NCBI GenBank assembly: GCA_038134485.1
Contig: JAYPVG010000003.1
Coordinates: forward strand, 1-64,000
Reading direction: 5' to 3'
Source of the DNA: NORP240 sp038134485
GTDB lineage: Bacteria > Pseudomonadota > Gammaproteobacteria > Pseudomonadales > Pseudohongiellaceae
DNA length: 64,000 nucleotides
In this document: positions 57,162-64,000 of the stretch, piece by piece
How positions within the stretch are numbered: position 1 is the stretch's first letter
Layout: each line of letters opens with the position of its first letter
Notes under the pieces: model-generated
What the model was told of the DNA's origin: nothing
What the model saw: only the letters and a program-made list of their open reading frames with translations
Database searches by the model: none
Made by a program: the position numbers and the translations under genes

Positions 57162-58400
57162 TCACAGATGAATTCTGTCAATAGTAGCAATAGTTTCGAT
57201 GTCCTTGTCACCGCGCCCTGACAGGTTAATAACTATGTTGCGTTCTGGCCCCAATGCGGCGGCCAGCTTTAGCGCATAAGCTACAGCGTGGCTCGACTCC
57301 AATGCCGGAATAATCCCCTCCATCCTGGTAAGGTCGCGGAAAGCCTGCAGTGCCTCATCATCGGTAGCATCTACATAGTTGACTCGTTGAATATCTTTTA
57401 GCCACGCGTGTTCAGGACCAACACCGGGATAATCGAGCCCCGCGGATACGGAATGGGTATCGCGGATCTGCCCTCCGCTATCTGTCATGAGGTAAGTCCG
57501 ATTGCCGTGCAGCACTCCGGGCTGACCATCGCTAAGGGGTGCCGCATGCTTGCCGCTCTGAATACCCAGACCGCCAGCTTCCACTCCGTACATCGCTACA
57601 TCTTTATCGTGCAAAAAAGGATGAAAGAGACCGATGGCGTTTGAACCGCCGCCGACACAAGCTACCAGGGCGTCTGGCAGGCACCCCAGTTGATCAAGAC
57701 ACTGCTGTCTCGTCTCTCTCCCGATAACACTCTGAAAATCCCGCACCATCTGCGGATAAGGGTGAGGACCAGCCGCTGTGCCGATCATGTAATAGGTAGT
57801 ATCAACATTCGTTGCCCAGTCCCTGAGGGCCTCGTTCATTGCATCTTTAAGGGTTCGGGTACCGGAGGTCACCGGTACAACTTCGGCGCCCAGCAGCTTC
57901 ATACGATAGACATTCGGAGCCTGCCGCTGGATATCCTCTGAGCCCATGTAAACATGACATTCGAAACCGAGTCGCGCTGCAACGGTGGCGCTGGCAACAC
58001 CATGCTGACCGGCTCCTGTCTCCGCTATCAGGCGGCTTTTGCCCATGTGTCTGGCCAGCAAGGCCTGCCCGATGGTGTTGTTGATTTTATGCGCGCCAGT
58101 GTGATTCAGATCTTCGCGTTTTAGATAAATCGAAGCGCCTCCAGCAGCTTGTGTCAGGCGTTTTGCAAAATAGAGTGGCGAAGGCCTGCCGACATAGTGC
58201 TTGAGATCGTGGTCAAATTCCCGCCAGAAAGCAGGGTCTGCGGCAAGCGTCGCATAAACGTTGGACAAGTCTTCAACGGCCGCTATCAGGGTTTCACCGA
58301 CAAAGGTTCCTCCGTATGGACCGAAATGGCCCAGTTCATCGGGTCCAGTCAGGGGATCTGCCTGCGCACTCCTGCTTTTATCAAGCTGCTCGCTCGCCAC
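57162..58400 (-). CDS. trpB: tryptophan synthase beta chain
   Basis: TrpB condenses indole with serine to tryptophan. The 412-residue PLP enzyme has the lysine K105 in LNHTGAHKINNTIGQ, the LIAETGAGQHGVA loop and the phosphate-binding VACVGGGSNAIG. It is a normal-length TrpB1 form with the alpha-subunit interaction region present. It lies between trpF and trpA. Confidence 0.98.
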   Translation of the reverse strand: MASEQLDKSRSAQADPLTGPDELGHFGPYGGTFVGETLIAAVEDLSNVYATLAADPAFWREFDHDLKHYVGRPSPLYFAKRLTQAAGGASIYLKREDLNHTGAHKINNTIGQALLARHMGKSRLIAETGAGQHGVASATVAARLGFECHVYMGSEDIQRQAPNVYRMKLLGAEVVPVTSGTRTLKDAMNEALRDWATNVDTTYYMIGTAAGPHPYPQMVRDFQSVIGRETRQQCLDQLGCLPDALVACVGGGSNAIGLFHPFLHDKDVAMYGVEAGGLGIQSGKHAAPLSDGQPGVLHGNRTYLMTDSGGQIRDTHSVSAGLDYPGVGPEHAWLKDIQRVNYVDATDDEALQAFRDLTRMEGIIPALESSHAVAYALKLAAALGPERNIVINLSGRGDKDIETIATIDRIHL

Positions 58401-58439
58401 TCAAAATTTCCTCTTAATAAAGCTCGATTTTATCTGAAA

Positions 58440-59066
58440 TCAACCATTAACTGCGTTGAATAACCGAATTAACTTATCCGGGTCTTTAATACCCGGAGCA
58501 CTCTCCACTCCGCTGCACAGATCAATCCCGAAGGGTTGTACCGCAGCGATTGCGGCTGCGGCATTTTCAGCATCTATGCCACCCGCAAGTATTATCGGAT
58601 TATGGCTGCTTTCAACCAGCGCCCTGGCAACAGACCAATCGAAAGTTTGGCCGGTTCCCCCCATCACACCGCTGACATACGTATCCAGGATGATGGAGCA
58701 GGCTCCATTGAATGGCTCCAGATCACGCCGAGCTTCAGCAAGATTTTTTACCCTGACCGTTTTGATAAAGGGTAGCGCGAAGCTCTGGCAGAATTTCAGT
58801 GATTCATTTCCATGAAATTGCAGGCACTGGATCAATCCCGATTCCAGAACGTATTCAACCTTGTCAACCGGAGGGTCAACGAATAGCCCAACCACGGTGA
58901 CAAACGCAGGAAGATCCGCAACAATTTCCTCGATTTTGTCTGGACTTACGGCTCGAGGACTTTCCGGATGAAATATAAGACCAACAGCATCTGCCCCGCA
59001 GTTGGCAGCCAGCATGGCGTCTTCAGCACGGGTTATTCCACAGATTTTAATGCGACATCGAGGCAA
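58440..59066 (-). CDS. trpF: phosphoribosylanthranilate isomerase
   Basis: TrpF catalyses the Amadori rearrangement in tryptophan synthesis. This 208-residue TIM barrel is a monofunctional TrpF. It has the catalytic cysteine in KICGITRAED, the loop GLIFHPESPRAV, the aspartate in IILDTY and the phosphate site LAGGIDAENA then GIDLCSGVES. It follows truA by 55 bp and precedes trpB by 39 bp, so it heads trpFBA. Confidence 0.97.
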   Translation of the reverse strand: MPRCRIKICGITRAEDAMLAANCGADAVGLIFHPESPRAVSPDKIEEIVADLPAFVTVVGLFVDPPVDKVEYVLESGLIQCLQFHGNESLKFCQSFALPFIKTVRVKNLAEARRDLEPFNGACSIILDTYVSGVMGGTGQTFDWSVARALVESSHNPIILAGGIDAENAAAAIAAVQPFGIDLCSGVESAPGIKDPDKLIRLFNAVNG

Positions 59067-59121
59067 GGGTTTACACTATTCGGCAACAGCGCGGCATTTT
59101 AGCAAAAATAGCCCGATCGTC

Positions 59122-59952
59122 CTACGAAAAGGGCTGTAAAAAGATCGGTCCTAAATCGCTTTCCGGCAAACCGAATTCTGTCGGGTAGTCAGCCTTCACG
59201 AAATACAGTCCCTGGGCAGGCGCGGTAATAGCTCCCGCGGTACGGTCGCGACTAATTAACAATTCGCGGCCCCAATCGGGAAGCTGCATACCGCGGCCTA
59301 CTTCCAACAACATCCCTACAATATTGCGCACCATATGCTGCAAAAAAGCGTTAGCCTGAACATCCACCACCACAAATCTATTTATACGCACCACATTTAA
59401 CCAATGAACAGAACGCCAAGGAGTTGAAGCCTGGCAACCTGCTGCACGAAAGGCACTGAAATCGTGTTCTCCGAGCAAATTCTGGCCCGCCCGTTGCATC
59501 GCCTCCACATCAAGTTCAAAGGGCACCTGGGTCACGAGCTGATGCATATGGGCAGACTGAATACGGGATTCATGGAGCAGGTACAAATATCGCCGAGAAA
59601 TCGCGGAGAATCGTGCGTGAAAGTCTGCGCGGACTTCATGCGCCCACCTGACCCTGATTGAAGCCGGGAGCAGGCTGTTGACCCCAACAACCCAGGCTTT
59701 GTCGCCTCTGTCCTTGTTCGTCTCGAAGTGGATAACCTGACCGCTGGCGTGCACTCCCTTATCGGTCCTACCTGCACAGAATACGGTCACCGGCTCATCA
59801 GCTATTGTGCTTAGACAGCGCTCCACATGCACCTGGACAGACGGCAGCTCGGGTGATAACTGCCTTTGCCAGCCACAATAGGAACTCCCGTCATACTCCA
59901 GCTCCAGAGCTATGCGGTGGGCTTTTTGTTTTTCTGAAGATTGATCGTCCAT
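59122..59952 (-). CDS. truA: tRNA pseudouridine(38-40) synthase
   Basis: TruA makes pseudouridine at positions 38-40 of the anticodon stem. It has the catalytic aspartate D64 in FCAGRTDKGVHASGQV, the start ALELEYDGSSYCGWQRQ and the end region AFLQHMVRNIVGMLLEVG with DRTAGAITAPAQGLYFVKADY. The frame is open to a TTG at 60021 nearly touching fimV; the ATG at 59952 (MDDQSSEKQ) gives 276 residues. The order fimV-truA-trpF is conserved in many beta- and gammaproteobacteria. Confidence 0.96.
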   Translation of the reverse strand: MDDQSSEKQKAHRIALELEYDGSSYCGWQRQLSPELPSVQVHVERCLSTIADEPVTVFCAGRTDKGVHASGQVIHFETNKDRGDKAWVVGVNSLLPASIRVRWAHEVRADFHARFSAISRRYLYLLHESRIQSAHMHQLVTQVPFELDVEAMQRAGQNLLGEHDFSAFRAAGCQASTPWRSVHWLNVVRINRFVVVDVQANAFLQHMVRNIVGMLLEVGRGMQLPDWGRELLISRDRTAGAITAPAQGLYFVKADYPTEFGLPESDLGPIFLQPFS

Positions 59953-60029
59953 TAAAGCGGGAATCAAAGAGATCAGATGGCAGATATCCCGCCTGACTGT
60001 TGCCAGATACGGAACTATCAAAAGGCCGA

Positions 60030-63000
60030 TTAGGAGTCCAAGGTCTCGATGAGTTTCCTGGCTTCAATCACCTGGGCTTCGTTACCTTGCGCTAAAACCT
60101 CGTTAAGAATTTCTCTGGCCCCGTCGACGTCGCCCATTTTCTGATAGGCGTACGCCAACTCAAGTTTGGTAGCGGCCTCGTCAACATCGGATAAAAAGTC
60201 AGACTCGGATTCTGGTTCGCCGATTACGGCATCGTCCTCAAATGGCAGGAACTCGATATCATCCAGCCCATCGTCATCGATCGACGACACCGGATCCTCA
60301 ACTTTTACCGCCATTCCACTGGATTCCTCAGCTTCCTCCGATTCAGGCTCGTCATTCATGAACTCGATTTCTTCGAACTCCTCGATTACCGTATCGTCAC
60401 CATTTTCCTCTCCAGTGCCAGCCTTCTGCTCTTCTAGCGATTCAATATCCAGCTCGAAGTCGACGCTCTCGTGCCTTTCCAGTTCCTGATCGAGATCTTC
60501 TGGTAGTTCGTCGCTTTCGGTATCGGAATCTGGATCCAATGCAAAATCGAACGTCTCAATTTCCCCATCCGATGGAGACGCGATGTCTACCCCCGCGTCA
60601 TCCGGCGATGGGTCTGCAGTGTCATCGGCTATCTCGAAGTCCAGTGATTCAATATCATCCGCTTCGCGGGCGTTCTGCAAATTTTCTGTGATCTCTGCGT
60701 CCGCTTTCGGGACCTCCTCATCCAGATCAAATTCATAAAAATCCACATCTGAATCAGAATCGCTTGCTTCACCTGAGTCAACAATAGTCGGTTCGTCTGC
60801 TTGCTCTGTTGCAGTAAAGAACTCGATTTCGTCAGTATCCGACTCGGCCGTTACTGACTCATCGGGCTTCCGCTCATGCTCCTCATCCTCAGTGTCCAAC
60901 TCAAAGTCTATATCTGTCTCAGATTCATCATCCAGCCTCTCTGCCCTATCCTGCCCGGGGTCCGGATGCGCTTCGCCTGCTTTCCCCTCATCAAGAAAGT
61001 CCTCAATATCGAAATCCAGGACCTCGGAGTCAGGGTCTTCCGACTCGCCGTCTTCTTCTGCCGCATCCAATTCAAGATCCACAACCTCATCAGACGTTTT
61101 GGCATCCGAATCGTCATCGATTTCCTGGGTAGACTGCTCCAACGCGACCGCTTGTGTTTCGTCAAGCTGATCCAAATCCATCGCCTGCGAATCTGATTCG
61201 CCAGCCATGGCTTCATTATTGTCATTTTCCAAATCAACGGCTGGCAGCTTGTCGGCGTCAAGCTCAGATCCGTGATCCAGGTCCAGGTCGAGCTCCGTCT
61301 CGGTCTCCGTAAACTCCTGAGACATCTCTTCTTCAATAACAATTTCCTGCTCGTCATGGTCAGCGAAGCTGGCCGTCGCCAGTTCTGCGAGCTCTTCAAT
61401 CTGCTCACGCTCAGACTCTGCAGAAGCGAAATCAGTAATTTCTGACACTTCCGAATCGGCTCCGCTGTGTAAGTCAGATTCCTCTCTGAGCACCAGTTCG
61501 CCATCGAATTCCGCGTCCAGTCCGTCAGCAGACACTGCGCGATTGCGCCGTAAGAGCAGCAACACCATCAAGAACACGACCAGAGCCGAAACTGCAAGCA
61601 GAATCCAGGAATTATTGCCCAGAACCGTAGCGATACTTTGTAAAAAGCCGCGGGCATTGCCAGTATCGGGACCAGATTGAACCGGCGCCCCATCCGTCTG
61701 CTCAACCTGTCCCGCGGCCTGATTTTGCTGAAGGCTGGCCTGCGCGGCAGCTTCAGCAAGAGACTGCTGCAGCTGAGCCAACTGTTGATCCTGCAAGCGA
61801 ATAATTTCCAACGCCGACGTAATCTGTGCATCCAACTCACTCAGTCGCGCAATCAGTTCCGTACGCTGCAACTCTGCCCGATCTGCCTCCTCTTGTTGCA
61901 ACGCCAGTTGATTTTCCAGTGCCTGTATGCGCGCATCCAGCTCGGCATTTTCATTTTCCACCTCAGCACTTGCACCGACGGAGGCCGGCTCCGCATCATC
62001 GGCAGTCAGAACTCTCAACTGTCCCTGTTGCTCGACTGCGGCCTGCGAACTGGGGCCTGCAGAAGGTGCCGCAAGAGGCTGAGTGTCGATACCAACCTGC
62101 TGATTCTGGCGGGCAACCTCGGATATCGCCTGCTGCTGCGTGACACTTTGCACCTGGCTAAGATCAGGTATCTGCAGTGTCTCGCCGGCCCGCAGACGAT
62201 TTATGTTGCCATCGACGAAGGCCTCCGGGTTGAGTCTCTGGATCGCAAGCATCGTCTGCTGGATCGAAGCGGAATCCGCGGGGCGAACTCTCATGGCTAT
62301 TTCCCACAACGTATCCTGAGGCGACACCTCGATACTCTCAGTCACACCCGCCGTATCGGTAATAATGTTTTGTCGGGTAACGACAAGCTCCTGTTCAGTC
62401 GTTTCTTCCGATTCGGGTGCAACCTCTGATTCGAGAGGCTGACTTGTGTCGACCCCAGTCGCTTCTGTTTCAGTCGCTTCCGTTTCTGAAGCGACAGCAA
62501 TTTCCGAGTTTGCGTCACTTGGATCAGCTGCATCCTGAGAGTCGATTATGGAGTCGGACTCGGGATCTGGCTCGGATTCGAGCGCCTGACTTTGCTCAGT
62601 CTCTGCCGTCTCTGTCGCTGCCACATCGGCGTCTTGCGAGTCAGCATCAAGCGACGCGTTCGCCTCCTGGGATTCAACGGCGAGTTCGACCTCTTGCCCA
62701 ATCTGGATCGGCGCTGAGTCCGATGCGGTAACCGTTTCCTGGATTGGAGCGGACACTTCTGCAGCCGCAGCAGCTTCGATGCTCGGGGCGTTGCCTACTG
62801 CCGGGCTTACCGGCTGATTGATGGGTTCTGCTACGGATCGCCCATCGCTGTACACGGGAAGATCAAGCAAAACCGTATGCTCGCTGAGAATCCTGCCGTT
62901 TGGCCAACGGGTTTCGAGAATGAAACTCAGATATGGCTCTCGGACGGCCTGGTTGCTGGTAAGCACCATGAACAGGCCTTGTGAGGTATTTTCGACGGTT

Positions 63001-63242
63001 ATATCGACGTCAGAGAAAAAACCCGCGCGCTCGAGATTAAAGCGTCGAAAGTCTTCTTGCGAAGCAATTTGCATAACGACATCGACGGGGTTGACTTCCC
63101 CGAGGTCGACGATTTCAATCCGTGCTCTAAGCGGTTGATTTAGCGCAGATTCTAGAATGAAAGAGCCAAGCCCGAGAGCGCTGGCCTGACTTGACAGCAG
63201 ACAGCAGATCGCGGTGACTATGGCTGAGGCTCTGCGCATCAT
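60030..63242 (-). CDS. fimV: FimV-family polar hub protein
   Basis: FimV is an inner-membrane polar scaffold that in Pseudomonas supports type IV pili, twitching and polar cyclase control. The 1,070-residue protein has a signal peptide (about 1-22), a FimV N-terminal domain (about 23-140), a LysM-like peptidoglycan-binding domain (about 310-360, DTLWEIAMRVRP and INRLRAGETLQIP), and a coiled coil of Q/E/L residues (about 435-510). A membrane helix (about 540-560, ILLAVSALVVFLMVLLLLRR) follows. A very acidic cytoplasmic region (about 570-1010) and a C-terminal TPR-like FimV motif (KLELAYAYQKMGDVDGAREI) complete it. All FimV parts are present. Confidence 0.95.
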   Translation of the reverse strand: MMRRASAIVTAICCLLSSQASALGLGSFILESALNQPLRARIEIVDLGEVNPVDVVMQIASQEDFRRFNLERAGFFSDVDITVENTSQGLFMVLTSNQAVREPYLSFILETRWPNGRILSEHTVLLDLPVYSDGRSVAEPINQPVSPAVGNAPSIEAAAAAEVSAPIQETVTASDSAPIQIGQEVELAVESQEANASLDADSQDADVAATETAETEQSQALESEPDPESDSIIDSQDAADPSDANSEIAVASETEATETEATGVDTSQPLESEVAPESEETTEQELVVTRQNIITDTAGVTESIEVSPQDTLWEIAMRVRPADSASIQQTMLAIQRLNPEAFVDGNINRLRAGETLQIPDLSQVQSVTQQQAISEVARQNQQVGIDTQPLAAPSAGPSSQAAVEQQGQLRVLTADDAEPASVGASAEVENENAELDARIQALENQLALQQEEADRAELQRTELIARLSELDAQITSALEIIRLQDQQLAQLQQSLAEAAAQASLQQNQAAGQVEQTDGAPVQSGPDTGNARGFLQSIATVLGNNSWILLAVSALVVFLMVLLLLRRNRAVSADGLDAEFDGELVLREESDLHSGADSEVSEITDFASAESEREQIEELAELATASFADHDEQEIVIEEEMSQEFTETETELDLDLDHGSELDADKLPAVDLENDNNEAMAGESDSQAMDLDQLDETQAVALEQSTQEIDDDSDAKTSDEVVDLELDAAEEDGESEDPDSEVLDFDIEDFLDEGKAGEAHPDPGQDRAERLDDESETDIDFELDTEDEEHERKPDESVTAESDTDEIEFFTATEQADEPTIVDSGEASDSDSDVDFYEFDLDEEVPKADAEITENLQNAREADDIESLDFEIADDTADPSPDDAGVDIASPSDGEIETFDFALDPDSDTESDELPEDLDQELERHESVDFELDIESLEEQKAGTGEENGDDTVIEEFEEIEFMNDEPESEEAEESSGMAVKVEDPVSSIDDDGLDDIEFLPFEDDAVIGEPESESDFLSDVDEAATKLELAYAYQKMGDVDGAREILNEVLAQGNEAQVIEARKLIETLDS

Positions 63243-63348
63243 AAACTTATTCCTACCCCGATTTGCCTTGTTATATCAGAAAATCTGGCTATCAGCAGGT
63301 TCGACAAGACTTGAGCTCGACTTCCTAAAACAATTAAACACAAATTAA

Positions 63349-63386
63349 TATAAAATATAATAAATACAGTATTTTATAATAAATAC
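63349..63386. repeat. AT-rich inverted and direct repeats upstream of fimV
   Basis: TATAAAATA (63349-63357) and TATTTTATA (63370-63378) are exact reverse complements. TATAATAAATAC occurs twice, at 63356-63367 and 63375-63386, 19 bp apart. The stretch 63340-63400 is nearly all A and T in a genome of balanced composition. It lies about 107 bp before the fimV start, so it may be an UP-element, a nucleoid-protein site or a duplicated operator. Confidence 0.7.
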
Positions 63387-63529
63387 TTAAAGTCTTATAT
63401 TGAATATGAAATTCACTCCCAGAGCCTTTCACGGTTACTGAAAAGGCATTTCAGACTTCCAATCCAAAGCTCTCTGGGGACTATGCATTTTTCTTAGACA
63501 AAAGCTTCACTTCCGCGCGTAAGTATTCT

Positions 63530-64000
63530 TTATAAATAGTCTTTTATCAACAATTCAGCGATCTGGATTGAGTTCAGCGCTGCCCCTTTTCTTACATTGT
63601 CTGAGACAATCCACATGTTCAATCCATTATCAATGGAGATATCTTGCCGTATTCGTCCCACGAAAACTGCGTCCTGGCCCACAGATTCCGTAACTGCAGT
63701 GGGATAACCGCCTGCTACTGGCTCATCTATAACGACGACGCCCGGCATGGCAGAAAGCAAGTCGCGCGCCTCCCTGGCTGATATTGGGGAGCGGGTCTCT
63801 ACCTGGACCGCTTCAGAGTGACCGTAAAACACCGGTATGCGCACGCAGGTAGCACTGACCTGAATCGACTCGTCGGCGAAGATCTTTCTGGTTTCCCAGC
63901 ACATCTTCATCTCTTCCTTGGTGTAGCCGTTTTCCTGAAAATCATCGATATGAGGCAGCGCATTGAAGGCGATCTGTTTTGGGTATACATCGCACTCGAC
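63530..64000 (-). CDS. asd: aspartate-semialdehyde dehydrogenase, C-terminal part
   Basis: Asd reduces aspartyl phosphate to the semialdehyde, which leads to lysine, methionine, threonine and diaminopimelate. About 156 residues are in view, running off the window edge. It has CVRIPVFYGHSEAVQVET with the catalytic histidine region, and the typical end NMWIVSDNVRKGAALNSIQIAELL. The nucleophile cysteine lies upstream of the window. The asd-fimV order is as in Pseudomonas. Confidence 0.96.
   Translation of the reverse strand, partial: VECDVYPKQIAFNALPHIDDFQENGYTKEEMKMCWETRKIFADESIQVSATCVRIPVFYGHSEAVQVETRSPISAREARDLLSAMPGVVVIDEPVAGGYPTAVTESVGQDAVFVGRIRQDISIDNGLNMWIVSDNVRKGAALNSIQIAELLIKDYL

Noticed and set aside
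61677..62429. Plus-strand open frame of about 250 codons opposite fimV
   Set aside because: It is an artefact of the repetitive composition of fimV; it has no domain, and fimV is clearly the real gene.

Overview
The window looks like chromosomal DNA of a free-living gammaproteobacterium with roughly balanced base composition. Gene order combines blocks known from Pseudomonas (comEC-exbB-exbD-lpxK-kdsB-ptp-murB; lexA/topA/nagZ; asd-fimV-truA-trpF...accD-folC-cvpA-purF) with Escherichia-like links (uvrY-uvrC-pgsA-tRNA-Gly; msbA-lpxK). It fits the Pseudomonadales/Cellvibrionales-like marine lineages, but the sequence alone does not fix the genus. Almost all of it is dense core genome. There is no rRNA, CRISPR array, prophage or insertion sequence. 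One scaffold gap (10 N) sits inside an exbB-like gene.

Layout. 1-3481 (minus): the start of tRNA-Gly(GCC), pgsA, uvrC and a GacA/UvrY-type regulator. 3758-16757 (minus): an envelope block of murB, a small tyrosine phosphatase, kdsB, a Trm112-like protein, lpxK, msbA, exbD, exbB, comEC, lolE, lolD, lolC, and a stand-alone serine recombinase directly upstream of lolCDE. 16758-17778: a 1 kb leader with two long perfect inverted repeats and a candidate promoter in front of rne (plus). A bidirectional terminator separates rne from etfBA (minus). 22517-30696: a DUF1285 gene diverges from an overlapping three-gene unit, mnmH plus an AddB-like nuclease and an AddA-like helicase-nuclease. 30707-37000: hpt, an MscS channel and nagZ (minus) diverge from lexA (plus, perfect SOS box), which converges on topA. 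37057-39407: ilvE, tatD and a small glutaredoxin.

39570-51096 holds two complete MoxR-type AAA+ chaperone systems facing each other. On the plus strand are MoxR, DUF58, DUF4381, two VWA proteins (the second with TPR and a Q/E-rich tail) and BatD. On the minus strand are MoxR, DUF58 and a TgpA-like transglutaminase. A yciH/SUI1 gene lies at the junction. 51126-64000 (minus) is purF, cvpA, a SPOR protein, folC, accD, trpA, trpB, trpF, truA, a FimV protein with a very long acidic region, and the 3' part of asd.

Themes are lipid A/KDO synthesis and export with lipoprotein sorting (kdsB, lpxK, msbA, lolCDE), DNA repair (uvrC, lexA, topA, AddAB-like pair), RNA decay and modification (rne, mnmH, truA) and biosynthesis (trp, ilvE, accD, purF, folC, asd). 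The items most worth a second look are the recombinase/inverted-repeat leader next to rne, the mnmH-AddBA-like operon, the facing MoxR systems, and the repeated acidic motif of FimV.
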